Below are positions 17,287-25,816 of a stretch of DNA of 64,000 nt, in pieces. The notes below the pieces were generated by a model. It ran no database searches, had not been told where the DNA came from, and saw only the letters and a list, made by a program, of their open reading frames with translations. The DNA lies in contig NZ_AOJK01000021.1 in the NCBI RefSeq assembly GCF_000336875.1, forward strand, positions 9,433-73,432, in the 5' to 3' direction. The stretch is from Halorubrum californiense DSM 19288. Its GTDB lineage: Archaea; Halobacteriota; Halobacteria; Halobacteriales; Haloferacaceae. The position numbers were made by a program, and so were the translations under genes. Position 1 is the first letter of the stretch; every line of letters starts with the position of its first letter.

Positions 17287-19047
17287 TTAGAGAAGTTTCA
17301 GTGGTCTTTCCTTCTCGACTTCTCCTGTATCCCGCTTGAGGAAGTAGAGGTCGATCCAATCTTCACGATCTTCCTCGTAGAAGACAGGGAGACAGGTCCA
17401 CGTGTACTCGTTCCGACGTTCACACCGGGCCTCAATCTGGTCTCGTGTCCAATCCCCGTCGTGCTCTAGGTCATACCGGTTACGAACATTGTACGAGTGC
17501 TCGTCGGCGGCTGCCTTGACCACCCGAAGCGAGAAGTCTCGAAGGTCTTGGAACGTGAAGGGCCCATTCATATCGGCAGCCTTGCTGAGGTCGCCCTCGT
17601 CTACGCCATCCAAACACAGTTTTTTCTCCGCGATAGCGTAGAACGGTTCGAGTTCCGGGTGGATCTCTGCGAGAACGCTTTGGAGGGATTCGTGTACGAC
17701 TTCGTCGTATTTGTCAAGCGAGAAGTCGCCCGTTGGAGAAATTATCTCCAACTCTGCGCCAGTCTGCGCGACTCGACGACGTCGCGGTTCGAGCAACGGA
17801 CACAGGAACGCGAGTCTGTCGGCATGGAGGAGATAAGCGTAGCTGAACAGTCGTGACCGTGACGGGGACTCTTTGACCGGGTCGTGCCCCTCCGCGTAGT
17901 ACTTCGAGTCGAGGACGGCGATCGTCTCTTCGCCCTCTTGAAGCGCGTGGTCTGGTTCGTGGTATATCTGATTCTCTCCCTCGAACGGATTGACTGACGG
18001 CGACGACGCGGGCTTGACGTTGGCGACCGAATCGAAATGATCGTACGACTTGATGTAGGAGAGCTCGCGCTCGATCACCACTTGAGAGTACTGCTCGAAC
18101 AGTGACTCCATATTCAGGACGTAGTCTACGACGAGCTCCCGAGGCCCGTCTTTGAGCTGCTGACCGAGCGAGGATGACAATACCGCCTTTGCGACATCGA
18201 ACGCCTTCCGGTAGTACTGGCGTTGTTTCGGCAGGTCACCGAGCGTGATGCGGCGATACTCGTCAATGCGGCCCAGTCCGCTGTCAACACCCATCCCCTC
18301 CAATCGCTCGACTTCTCGATGGACCTCTGAGAAGATGCGATCGTACCCGGGATGATCATACTTTGAGGCGTTTTGGCGAAAAAGCCGGAGCAGCGTTTTT
18401 CCTGCGTAGTGGAGCAGTGAGTTCGCGGCGTTGTCGTACTCCGTTTCGTTTCGGATCCAATTCGGCTCGACAGTCCCGCGGGCGTGATTCAGCAGGGTTT
18501 GTTCGACGTCGATTTCCCCCCGCCCTTCGAGGCTGTTGGTCCGGCGCAGGATCAGGTCCCGGATGTATCCGTTCCGTTGGATGGTCTCAAGTCCCTCCAA
18601 GTAGTTAATCGCCATGACGACAAGCACGTCTTCGAGTTCGATATCGTCGGAGAGGAAGTCTTGAAGCGGAATCCCGTGGTAGTCGATCGACCGGTTCTGA
18701 TCGTACACCGCCAGGAGCATATCGAAAATCGGTTCCCAGTCGATCTTGGGGGAAATCGTTACTTTCGATGACGGAGTCAGGCTGACCGCCCCGATGATAT
18801 CCGTCGCGGAGACGTGGATGACGTCACCGTCGTCGCCCTCTACAGTCACCGTGATGACGTCATACTGTTTGTCAGAGTCGAGAGCCTCCTGATGCTTTGT
18901 GAACACACCCGGACTCTCCTGCGTGAATGACGCGCGACGAAGTTGATCAGTGATGGACGACGGACAGTCTTCAATCCGGATCTCTCCCCGCTCGGGGACG
19001 TCGAACGTATCCCGCCCGTACTGATAGACTTCGTCGACGCTACTCAT
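17287..19047 (-). CDS. McrC-like restriction nuclease subunit
   Basis: This 586-residue protein has the layout of McrC, the nuclease partner of the McrB GTPase in methylation-dependent restriction. An N-terminal beta-rich region precedes a helical middle. A PD-(D/E)xK-like site lies around residues 365-380, where EPD is followed by AVLDSKYY. The start ATG overlaps the McrB-like stop (TAATG), so the two are coupled. Known McrC proteins are often shorter (about 350-450 residues), and this one has an extended C-terminal domain. Substrate specificity cannot be read from the sequence. Confidence 0.85.
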   Translation of the reverse strand: MSSVDEVYQYGRDTFDVPERGEIRIEDCPSSITDQLRRASFTQESPGVFTKHQEALDSDKQYDVITVTVEGDDGDVIHVSATDIIGAVSLTPSSKVTISPKIDWEPIFDMLLAVYDQNRSIDYHGIPLQDFLSDDIELEDVLVVMAINYLEGLETIQRNGYIRDLILRRTNSLEGRGEIDVEQTLLNHARGTVEPNWIRNETEYDNAANSLLHYAGKTLLRLFRQNASKYDHPGYDRIFSEVHREVERLEGMGVDSGLGRIDEYRRITLGDLPKQRQYYRKAFDVAKAVLSSSLGQQLKDGPRELVVDYVLNMESLFEQYSQVVIERELSYIKSYDHFDSVANVKPASSPSVNPFEGENQIYHEPDHALQEGEETIAVLDSKYYAEGHDPVKESPSRSRLFSYAYLLHADRLAFLCPLLEPRRRRVAQTGAELEIISPTGDFSLDKYDEVVHESLQSVLAEIHPELEPFYAIAEKKLCLDGVDEGDLSKAADMNGPFTFQDLRDFSLRVVKAAADEHSYNVRNRYDLEHDGDWTRDQIEARCERRNEYTWTCLPVFYEEDREDWIDLYFLKRDTGEVEKERPLKLL

Positions 19048-20279
19048 TACTCGTAGGAACCCATCTGGCGTCGCTCCTGTTCAAGTTCACGTTCGGCGAG
19101 TTCGGCCGCCGGAGAGAGGTCGAATTCCTCGAACTCGTCATTCATCGCTCGGTAGTGTTCCGCAATTCGCTCCACCTGCGGGAACGCTGCGGAGTTCAAT
19201 AGCCGAGGAACGATGTAGGTGCGGAAGGCCTGTCCGATCGAATCGGTTTGGTCGTATTCGTACTCCCCACCTTCCCGGCAGGCGACACCCACGAACACGG
19301 CGACGTCGCGGTAGTGCATCGGACCGAACCGCATGATCGAACCCTGTGCCGTGGACTCGTTGCCGTGGTTGATCCCTTCGTAGTCCCGCTCAAACAGACG
19401 GAGCAACTCGGCGTCGTCGATGTCAGTCTGTCCCGAAACGTGCGTGTCGAGCCAATCTTTGAACAGTTGGCGTCGCTTGTCTTCCTCGTACTCGTCCAAT
19501 TCGATCATGGCGAACCGACGAGTAATCGCATTGTCGAGTTCGTTCACCGTCCGGTCCGACATGTTCATCGTACAGATGATGTTCACCCGCTCGTCGAGTT
19601 CAATGGTCTCTCCCTCATCAGTCTCGAAAATCGTCTGGTGCGGGTTTTCGATTGCAGTGTAGAGCGGCCCGAATATCTTTGAGATGTCCGCTCGGGTGAT
19701 CTCGTCGAGAATGACTCCGTATTCGACGTCGAATCGGCGAGCTCGCTGAACGCCCTCAGAGACACAGCCGAGCTTGGTCCGGTAGCTAAGCGATTCACCT
19801 GTGTAGTCAGGACTAATTCCGCCGATGATGTCCGAAGGTGTCCACGAGGGCGTCGCGGTGTGAAGTGAGTATCCGATTCCCGTTTCACGAGCCAACTGCT
19901 TCGCAAACGTCGTCTTTCCGGTCCCCGTCGGTCCGTAGAGCACGACGGGCTTTCCGGCTTCGAGGGCGACCTTGGCGTTTCGCACGACATCCTCGGGGAC
20001 GAGGATGTCTTCGGGGGTTTCGTCTCCACGGAGGCTCACGAGACGTTTTAGTCGATCTGATGCGAGACGTGACTCTAGGACTGCCTGCCGGACGTTTCCG
20101 AGACCGCGTTTCCCATCGTGGGCTTTGTCGAGTTCTTGCTCCTCAATAAGGTATAGGAGGACTTCCTCATTCTCAGCGTTCTCGATCGCTTCAACGACAT
20201 CGTCCTCGACACGCCGAAGGATGTTGATCTCTTCCTTAGCCTGCTCAAGTGTGTACGTGTCGTCTGACGAATTACCCAT
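19047..20279 (-). CDS. McrB-like AAA+ GTPase/ATPase
   Basis: The likely start is ATG 20279, giving 410 residues. A charged N-terminal region of about 100 residues precedes the AAA+ motor. Walker A is GPTGTGKT (116-123), Walker B is VILDEITRADI, and the McrB-type sensor region MNMSDRTVNELDNAITRRF is present (canonical McrB has an MNTADRS-like segment). No modified-base-reading domain is obvious in the short N-terminus, so target recognition may lie elsewhere. It overlaps the McrC-like gene. A purine-rich leader and an AT-rich region precede the start. Confidence 0.87.
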   Translation of the reverse strand: MGNSSDDTYTLEQAKEEINILRRVEDDVVEAIENAENEEVLLYLIEEQELDKAHDGKRGLGNVRQAVLESRLASDRLKRLVSLRGDETPEDILVPEDVVRNAKVALEAGKPVVLYGPTGTGKTTFAKQLARETGIGYSLHTATPSWTPSDIIGGISPDYTGESLSYRTKLGCVSEGVQRARRFDVEYGVILDEITRADISKIFGPLYTAIENPHQTIFETDEGETIELDERVNIICTMNMSDRTVNELDNAITRRFAMIELDEYEEDKRRQLFKDWLDTHVSGQTDIDDAELLRLFERDYEGINHGNESTAQGSIMRFGPMHYRDVAVFVGVACREGGEYEYDQTDSIGQAFRTYIVPRLLNSAAFPQVERIAEHYRAMNDEFEEFDLSPAAELAERELEQERRQMGSYE

Positions 20280-20384
20280 TTTCAGATAGGTACAGTCGAG
20301 GGTATATAAAATCCGTCTCAAACAGGTATAGATGATGAACTAGCGTGCGGGCGGTGGTGTAAGTGTACGTTTCGACGTTCTCTA

Positions 20385-20708
20385 CTAGGTTTCGTTGATA
20401 TTCTCTATGAGGTCTGCGAATTCCTCGATTATGTTATCTGGGTCGACAGTGCGCTCTTCACACCAGTTGAGGGCTTCTTCTGTGGTAAGTAACTGAATTT
20501 TTTCACCGTAGGTTGTTCCTTCATTTGCTTGCTTAGCGTACTTTGTGGCAGCGCCGCCTTGGCAGTGGAGGAAATACTCACCATCTGAGTCTTTGTACAG
20601 CGTTTCTGCAAGTGCGTGGAAGTCTTGCTTGTCCACGATTGAGCCGTACTTGCCGATCTGCTCTGCACTGTCTGTGTCGTATACCTTTCGGCTGATTATC
20701 TGTCGCAT
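20385..20708 (-). CDS. Small mobile-element-associated protein
   Basis: This 107-residue protein starts at ATG 20708. It begins MRQIISRKVYDTDSAEQIG, continues with a YKDSDGEYFLHCQGG segment and has a C-terminal acidic helix. This layout (KxYDT then LYK..dGeYFL) is that of a small protein family frequent in phages and integrative elements of bacteria and archaea, whose function is unknown. It follows the McrB-like gene's upstream region on the same strand. Confidence 0.6.
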   Translation of the reverse strand: MRQIISRKVYDTDSAEQIGKYGSIVDKQDFHALAETLYKDSDGEYFLHCQGGAATKYAKQANEGTTYGEKIQLLTTEEALNWCEERTVDPDNIIEEFADLIENINET

Positions 20709-20812
20709 TGCGCATGATGAGAAGAGTCAGTCGTTAAAAAAAGATTAACCCAAGTAGTATGGGTGAGAAACAGCACAAGTAAATATACAAGCCGACAACA
20801 GTGAGTCGGGAT

Positions 20813-21130
20813 ATGGATCCGACACCTGAGGATGCGAATCGGCATGGTCGTGAGGCTGTCACCGCGCTTCGTCAGACGAATGAGGACAGATGGGCAAAGC
20901 TCGCTGAGGAAACTGCGCTAACGGAACGACAAATAGCGATGTGGGAACTTGCTGTTCGCTACGATTTGAAGCAGAGGTACGTTGCATCAGAATACGGGGT
21001 TAAAGAGAGCACAGTATCGAGGCATGTTGAACGCGTTCGAGAAAAAGAAGCGGAATCCGATGAGAAAATCAACGAGCTGAAAAGGGAATTACAGCGATGG
21101 AAAGAGACAAGAAATTATCTTGAAGCCTAA
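20813..21130 (+). CDS. Helix-turn-helix protein with coiled-coil tail
   Basis: This protein has about 105 residues from ATG 20813; GTG 20801 is the other choice. A TATA-like AAATATAC at 20781-20788 places a leaderless start near the ATG. Residues of about 45-75 form a sigma-region-4-like helix-turn-helix (YVASEYGVKESTVSRHVERV), followed by a charged coiled coil. It is likely a small DNA-binding regulator of the element. Confidence 0.65.
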   Translation: MDPTPEDANRHGREAVTALRQTNEDRWAKLAEETALTERQIAMWELAVRYDLKQRYVASEYGVKESTVSRHVERVREKEAESDEKINELKRELQRWKETRNYLEA

Positions 21131-21197
21131 CTCTTACTGACGCTGGGCTGTATCCTCCGACACCTATTCAGTATCAACGGTCAACCTATAATGCGAC

Positions 21198-21213
21198 GGC
21201 TTTGTTGAAATCC
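21198..21213. repeat. Orphan insertion-sequence end
   Basis: GGCTTTGTTGAAATCC matches, in inverted orientation, the end at 26580-26595 and resembles those at 24802, 26726 and 29227. No transposase lies next to it. Confidence 0.55.
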
Positions 21214-21317
21214 TCATCAGTAGATATGTTTACACGCTTAATCGCTCAATACAGGTGAAGCACGTATCATTCAGTACAGGTGCATATTTATGTCGGTATT
21301 GTTCAATTAGACGACCA

Positions 21318-21653
21318 ATGACCGATTGGGAGCGAGTGAGACAAGACCTCAAAGAGGCGGGCTATTTTGGATTCGAGTCCGATAGCGGCGATACGGCCGT
21401 GCCGGGATTGTCCGGTGAGTGGGTATCCGGTAATATCCCACGCGAGGGAGGATTGAAACACGAGAACCAACCACTTTGGATACGGATTCTTGACGCGCTA
21501 CCCGGAGGTGATACTGTGGAAGCCGACCCGGAAAATGCCCCGGAAAGCATACGCAACATCGCCACTGAACACGGGTTGGAAGTCGTGATATTCAGCGTCT
21601 CTGCCGACGAGGTACGCATCGCACTTTGTGACCCCTCAAAACATGATTTGTAG
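21318..21653 (+). CDS. Hypothetical protein
   Basis: This protein has about 111 residues from ATG 21318 (MTDWERVRQ). It is soluble and acidic, with a C-terminal beta-rich part (LEVVIFSVSADEVRIALCD). The family is not recognised. It stands alone, with about 150 bases of unassigned DNA on either side. Confidence 0.5.
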   Translation: MTDWERVRQDLKEAGYFGFESDSGDTAVPGLSGEWVSGNIPREGGLKHENQPLWIRILDALPGGDTVEADPENAPESIRNIATEHGLEVVIFSVSADEVRIALCDPSKHDL

Positions 21654-21830
21654 CGGTGTGTTCGCACTATTTAGCGACTAGCTGTTTCAAGCGAGTATAT
21701 ATCTGAAGAATGTGGTTTCAACAGACCCCTTTGGAACTAATTCTCGCAGATGTATGCGGACACTAGACTATATACAGTTGTACGCGGGCCTCCTAATTTA
21801 AGAGGTTTGATCACTTATAGTCATGTGTAA

Positions 21831-22088
21831 ATGGAAAACTCAACATCTGGCGGCGATGAGGGCGAACTACCACAGATATTCGACGACCCCCGCGGAAAAA
21901 TCGATGTCGCCGGAGACATCGTTGACGGCGCTCTCGAAAAAGCACCAGCGAACGCAATCCCCTCATCAGCGACGAGGTGGGTCGCGCTCGCAGTAGATCG
22001 TGTCGAGCACGGCGACATTGATGACGACGAGTGGAAGCTCGCAGTGGGAGCGACCGAGCGCGCACTCCGCGAGCGCACGGAGAACTAG
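21831..22088 (+). CDS. Small acidic protein upstream of recombinase
   Basis: This 85-residue acidic protein starts at ATG 21831, with a TATA-like ACTTATAG about 20 bases upstream. The stop is 4 bases before the serine recombinase start, so they form an operon. It has no motif and could be a recombinase cofactor, by position only. Confidence 0.5.
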   Translation: MENSTSGGDEGELPQIFDDPRGKIDVAGDIVDGALEKAPANAIPSSATRWVALAVDRVEHGDIDDDEWKLAVGATERALRERTEN

Positions 22089-22092
22089 ACCA

Positions 22093-22827
22093 ATGACAGA
22101 GGAGGCCGTCGCCGCGTATGTCCGTTCGAGCACAGACAAACAAGAGCACGAGCACCAACGCGACGACATTATCAATTGGTGCGAGACCAACGGTGTTCCC
22201 ACCGACTCAATTCAGTGGTATGTGGATCTTGGGCAAAGTGGCAGCGACCCCGGGCGCGAGCAATTCTTAGAGCTCACAGATTCAATCGCCGAATTTAACC
22301 GAGTTGTCACCTGGGAAGTATCCCGACTCTCCCGACTCGGGAGCACGTATCAGCGATTCTTTGAGGAGGCATCTGACGCCGACACGATCGTACACGTGGC
22401 CAATGGGTGGACAGACACTATTCGACCCGATGGGACGGGCAAGCTAATCGCAGATATCTCCGCAGCTGTCGCAGAGGAACAGCGGAGGAAGCTCATCAGT
22501 CGTGTGAACTCTGGGGTTCGGAGGGCGAGAAAGGAAGGAAAGTGGTTGGGCGAGACACCATCCGGTTTTACTCGAAACGACCAAGGATATCTCCGACCGA
22601 TAATCAATCCGAACCCCGACGAGGATGGGTACCTCGAAATCCGCAAAGCGCTCGAAGACATCGAGGATGGTGCGAGTTATAACGAAACTGCGGCTGGCCT
22701 CACCACAACTAGACAAACCCTGTCGAGAATCCACCAAGACGAGGAACGAAGATTGTGGTATCTTGAGGGGGAGGCGAGTAACGACGATCGTGTGAGTGAA
22801 GCGCTCGCTGACATCAGTACGCAATGA
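22093..22827 (+). CDS. Serine recombinase (resolvase family)
   Basis: This 244-residue recombinase has the N-terminal resolvase catalytic domain. Its AAYVRSSTDKQ segment contains the conserved Tyr, Arg and nucleophilic Ser (S13), and EVSRLSRLG supplies the second Arg cluster. A long helix follows (AAVAEEQRRKLISRVNSGVRRA), and a C-terminal helix-turn-helix region (YNETAAGLTTTRQTLSRI) would bind DNA. The length suits a resolvase or small integrase rather than a large serine integrase. It cleaves and rejoins DNA through a 5' phosphoserine link. The neighbouring truncated membrane gene and 18-bp palindrome make this a candidate recombination site. Confidence 0.88.
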   Translation: MTEEAVAAYVRSSTDKQEHEHQRDDIINWCETNGVPTDSIQWYVDLGQSGSDPGREQFLELTDSIAEFNRVVTWEVSRLSRLGSTYQRFFEEASDADTIVHVANGWTDTIRPDGTGKLIADISAAVAEEQRRKLISRVNSGVRRARKEGKWLGETPSGFTRNDQGYLRPIINPNPDEDGYLEIRKALEDIEDGASYNETAAGLTTTRQTLSRIHQDEERRLWYLEGEASNDDRVSEALADISTQ

Positions 22828-22830
22828 CGG

Positions 22831-22953
22831 CTAAAGGGTGGTCAACACACCGATGAGTCCGACGGCGACCATAGCAAGCCCGACTGAGAGTATTAACGCC
22901 TGCCGAGGGCCAACCGCATCGCGGAGCATGCCCGTCCCTACGAGAGGACGCGA
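22831..22953 (-). pseudogene. Remnant: C-terminus of a membrane transporter-like gene
   Basis: About 40 codons end at TAG 22831-22833 and encode a hydrophobic tail (LVGTGMLRDAVGPR then a 20-residue helix). The frame loses sense above about 22955 and has no start, so only the 3' end remains. It abuts the serine recombinase gene, converging on it. It may mark the scar of an integration or deletion. The family is uncertain; a major-facilitator-like or similar permease is possible. Confidence 0.45.
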
Positions 22954-22994
22954 CAAAAACAATGCTGTGTGTTGAGGATTTCCACAGGAATTTC

Positions 22995-23012
22995 CCCTCA
23001 AAATTTTGAGGG
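22995..23012. promoter_or_regulatory. 18-bp perfect palindrome
   Basis: CCCTCAAAATTTTGAGGG is a perfect palindrome 21 bases before the ATG at 23034 and about 170 bases after the recombinase gene. It could be an operator, a hairpin or a recombinase crossover site. Confidence 0.5.
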
Positions 23013-23033
23013 TGTGGTTCGAACTAGTAACCA

Positions 23034-23297
23034 ATGAACGAGAGCAACGACGATCGTGACGATGAAGCGCTTGAGCTGGCCTCGGGGGGCGAGGGTGCGC
23101 CGACGCCGACGGACTCAAAAGAGTCGTTGTTCGGCGACCGAGAATCCAACAAGACCCCGTCCGACCTCCGAGGGGAGCTAGCGGATGACAGCGACGAGGA
23201 TGAGGAGCCGTTGCCAGCGAGATGCTCCTGCGAGAGCGAGAGCGTGACTGACCGAGGGATCATTCTATTTGTGATCACTCATTTTGCTAAGTTTTAA
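23034..23297 (+). CDS. Hypothetical acidic protein
   Basis: This 87-residue frame has a very acidic, Ser/Asp-rich, probably disordered N-terminal 60 residues and a short hydrophobic C-terminus (GIILFVITHF). No family is recognised. The gene end looks atypical, so a frameshift or a truncated gene is possible. Confidence 0.35.
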   Translation: MNESNDDRDDEALELASGGEGAPTPTDSKESLFGDRESNKTPSDLRGELADDSDEDEEPLPARCSCESESVTDRGIILFVITHFAKF

Positions 23298-23325
23298 TAG
23301 GAAAGATCATACGTCGACAAGTGAA

Positions 23326-23715
23326 ATGTCGAACCCAAACGACGACGAAGAAGACCCGAGTGGCTTCAAAGAGGATGCGCGAGCCCTGAAGAATTCGCAG
23401 ATCAAATCCATCAGGTTAGGGAATCGACTCTCAGCATCGATTATATCGATCCATGTCGTACGCGGCAATCACCGGCGGGAGACGGCAGCAAGTGTCGAGC
23501 TCCGCAATCTTGTAGAACACGACATGGGCGAGGACGTGTACGATGCCGAGGAGGAGAAGATCGACTATCAAGCACTCTCATCGGAGCTCCGAGAGCGAGT
23601 AGACGCACTAATCGAGCACTCAGTGAGACCTACCGAATACAAAGAGATGACCGAGGACGGCGTCGACACGGGGGAGAACGATGTTGAAATCGAACGGCAA
23701 CACAATCGTGACTGA
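23326..23715 (+). CDS. Hypothetical acidic protein
   Basis: This protein has about 129 residues from ATG 23326. It has an acidic start, then a basic/beta-looking segment (QIKSIRLGNRLSASIISIHVV) and a helical acidic C-terminus. It is not recognised and shows haloarchaeal-like codon use. Confidence 0.5.
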   Translation: MSNPNDDEEDPSGFKEDARALKNSQIKSIRLGNRLSASIISIHVVRGNHRRETAASVELRNLVEHDMGEDVYDAEEEKIDYQALSSELRERVDALIEHSVRPTEYKEMTEDGVDTGENDVEIERQHNRD

Positions 23716-23796
23716 CTGAGAGGGAGACAACAACCTCGTGGTTGCGTAGGCTATCCTGATTGGCGATATTGACTGAGGTATTCCGAACGCGGCAGC

Positions 23797-23952
23797 CTAC
23801 TCTGAAATTTGAAAGCGCTCTATCTCACCTGACCTACACTTAGGACACTCATCTGCGCCCGGCGCAAGATTCTCACCGCACTGGCGGCACTCCACAACTA
23901 CCTCTGTCTCATCACTGGGCAGGAGCCGAGTAAGTACTGTGCGGACACCCAT
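23797..23952 (-). CDS. Small zinc-ribbon protein (51 residues)
   Basis: ATG 23952 opens a 51-residue frame with two Cys pairs (CRQCG and CPKC) 15 residues apart, the signature of the small CPxCG-type zinc-ribbon proteins that are abundant in haloarchaea. An N-terminal helix (MGVRTVLTRLL) precedes an acidic stretch. Such proteins are thought to be regulatory or RNA- or protein-binding, mostly without known function. Confidence 0.7.
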   Translation of the reverse strand: MGVRTVLTRLLPSDETEVVVECRQCGENLAPGADECPKCRSGEIERFQISE

Positions 23953-24110
23953 GGGGTCGAATGTTTTGATGGCCGTGAGTTAATGCTATTGGTGGTCTAC
24001 ATCTACCGAAAATAAGGCGTATCCGACCCGCAATGCCGCCAAAGGCTTACGTTCAAGGCCGATTGAGATTCGGTTGGAAGGAACACTGTCACACGCTCCT
24101 TCCCCCCTCT

Positions 24111-24263
24111 ATGAACGCCGACGAATCGTCACTCGGCCGCTGTCCGGAATGTGGCGGGAAGATCTCGGAAGCGTGGGTTCTTCTTGAGTACCAAAAGAAC
24201 GACGGTACCGAGGGCGTGTGGACTGAGTGCCCGACATGTGGGGACGTTGTAGCCCCGGAGTAG
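24111..24263 (+). CDS. Small zinc-binding protein (DUF7837-like)
   Basis: From ATG 24111 this is a 50-residue protein with LGRCPECGGKI and ECPTCGDVVAPE, two CxxC knuckles around a short beta hairpin. The layout matches a haloarchaeal family of about 50 residues with a terminal VxPE. Upstream in-frame codons from 24033 look non-coding. It forms, with the opposite-strand zinc ribbon and the TRAM protein, a group of small nucleic-acid-type proteins. Confidence 0.65.
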   Translation: MNADESSLGRCPECGGKISEAWVLLEYQKNDGTEGVWTECPTCGDVVAPE

Positions 24264-24318
24264 TCGCAGACAGCAGAGTAAAGTGCGCTACGTCGCGTCT
24301 ACAGTGTACGGTATTCAA

Positions 24319-24732
24319 ATGAAGATTTCAGAGGAACTTCGGTGTCTGTTCTCGGGGAAGGTCGAAGAGCGTGATGGGTCATATGTAGTAGAGGTACCAG
24401 AGCAAGAACTCCGCCTTGGTGAGCTACAGGCGGACGAGACGTACCGTGTGGCTGTTCTGCCAACACCTGCGACCAACGAGGTAAATATCACTGACGCTAC
24501 CACCGAGCCGGAGCAAGCGCCACAGACGCCCCCTGTCGAAGAGGGTGAACAACGTACCGTCGAAATCGAAGATATTGGCGACCAAGGTGACGGTATCACG
24601 CGTGTTGAGCGCGGCTTCGTCGTTATTGTTCCCGACACCAAACAGACTGAGCGTGTCACTATCGAGATTACAGATGTGCGCGAGAATGTCGCCTTCGCCG
24701 AAGTTGTCGAGCGCGTCAGTTACTACGAGTAG
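24319..24732 (+). CDS. TRAM-domain protein
   Basis: This protein has about 137 residues from ATG 24319. The C-terminal 60 residues form a TRAM domain (EIEDIGDQGDGITRVERGFVVIVPD then VTIEITDV), a small beta-barrel that binds RNA and is proposed to act as a cold-shock-like chaperone in archaea. The N-terminal half resembles other haloarchaeal TRAM proteins and is joined by an acidic Pro-rich linker. It stands 55 bases after the zinc-binding protein. Confidence 0.82.
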   Translation: MKISEELRCLFSGKVEERDGSYVVEVPEQELRLGELQADETYRVAVLPTPATNEVNITDATTEPEQAPQTPPVEEGEQRTVEIEDIGDQGDGITRVERGFVVIVPDTKQTERVTIEITDVRENVAFAEVVERVSYYE

Positions 24733-25060
24733 TCTGAGTCGCTAATCCTTTTTGTCTTCTCTGGGTAGTGTTGTAGCCGAATCTGTCGGACAGGAATAGG
24801 TGGCTTTGTTGACTCTGTTGAGATCCCATTCTTCAGATATATTCTCACCTGAAACAGCCGGTCGATGAGAACTGCTTACACACCACGCATTCTCAAGCTC
24901 GTGGTTACGGAAGATCGGGGCAATAATCGATTCTATAAACCGGGTGTCTCTGCTGCCAGCGAGGTAAACTAACGGCCCCCATCCCGGATAGCTACAGCTA
25001 CACTTTCACCACGCTTCGCGTAATTATACAAACCTCCGATAAGAACCATCAGAGAACAGA
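24733..25060. other. Non-coding stretch with orphan IS end and promoter
   Basis: No gene is supported. An insertion-sequence-end-like sequence starts at 24802 (GGCTTTGTTGACTCTGTTGA). A TATA-like AATTATACAA at 25023-25032 lies about 30 bases before the cyclase start and is its probable promoter. Confidence 0.5.
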
Positions 25061-25813
25061 ATGCCGAATTTTCCGGACTCTCATCAAGAGGAAATCATCG
25101 AACGAATTGGGGAGAGAGCAGAGACCGTCGAAGAACGACTTGAAGATATCTCCCGGGGGCGAACTAACCCCTCGTTAGACGACCTCACAATCCATTCTGC
25201 GAAGAAATATCGTCTCGGGATTGTTTTTGTCGATATCAACGACTTCAGCAACTACATGAGTAGAAATGACGACGAAGACACGCTGTTTATGCTGAACGTA
25301 TTCATTCCCGAAATTATGGAACTGGTCCGTGATTTTGATGGGAAACTTGAGAAGAACACAGGGGACGGCATTCTCGCGTATTTCGGTGCAGGTGAAGATG
25401 ATGGAGATGCGGTCGAAACACTGTTAGAGTACATCGCTACCGTAAAATGGGCGTTGAAGTACCATGTTAATCCGGAACTAGAGGACAACGACGTTGAGAC
25501 GATATCGATCAGCACCGGGTCAGCGTACGATACAGTCTACATCTCACGCATCGGTGCTCACAGCGGCAACCAGCGGATGAACCGGTTAACAGCAGTTTCA
25601 ACTGGTGCGAATATCGCGTCAGAGCTTGAAGCGATGGCAGAAACAAACCAGCATTACGTGAACGATGGCATCTATGAGTATTCAGACGACGAGAACGGGT
25701 GGGGACAATACGTGAAACATGTTGGTAAGCACAACGGGTATACCTGGGGCAGTCCGCTGAAAGGACAAGACACCGCTCAGTACTACAAATTCACCGGGGT
25801 TTGGCAGGAGTAA
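25061..25813 (+). CDS. Class III nucleotide cyclase, Pycsar-like (PycC candidate)
   Basis: This 250-residue single-domain cyclase has both metal-binding Asp segments of class III adenylate/guanylate/pyrimidylate cyclases: VFVDINDFSNYM (D58) and EKNTGDGILAYFG (D102). An N-terminal helical region of about 45 residues precedes the domain. There is no membrane anchor. The next gene, 4 bases downstream, encodes a PycTM/DUF5706-like membrane protein, the known effector partner of pyrimidine cyclases in Pycsar anti-phage systems. The pair suggests that phage-triggered synthesis of cCMP or cUMP opens or oligomerises the effector. Which base it uses cannot be read safely from the sequence. A chromosomal signalling cyclase is the alternative, but gene pairing argues against it. 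Confidence 0.85.
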   Translation: MPNFPDSHQEEIIERIGERAETVEERLEDISRGRTNPSLDDLTIHSAKKYRLGIVFVDINDFSNYMSRNDDEDTLFMLNVFIPEIMELVRDFDGKLEKNTGDGILAYFGAGEDDGDAVETLLEYIATVKWALKYHVNPELEDNDVETISISTGSAYDTVYISRIGAHSGNQRMNRLTAVSTGANIASELEAMAETNQHYVNDGIYEYSDDENGWGQYVKHVGKHNGYTWGSPLKGQDTAQYYKFTGVWQE

Positions 25814-25816
25814 CCT

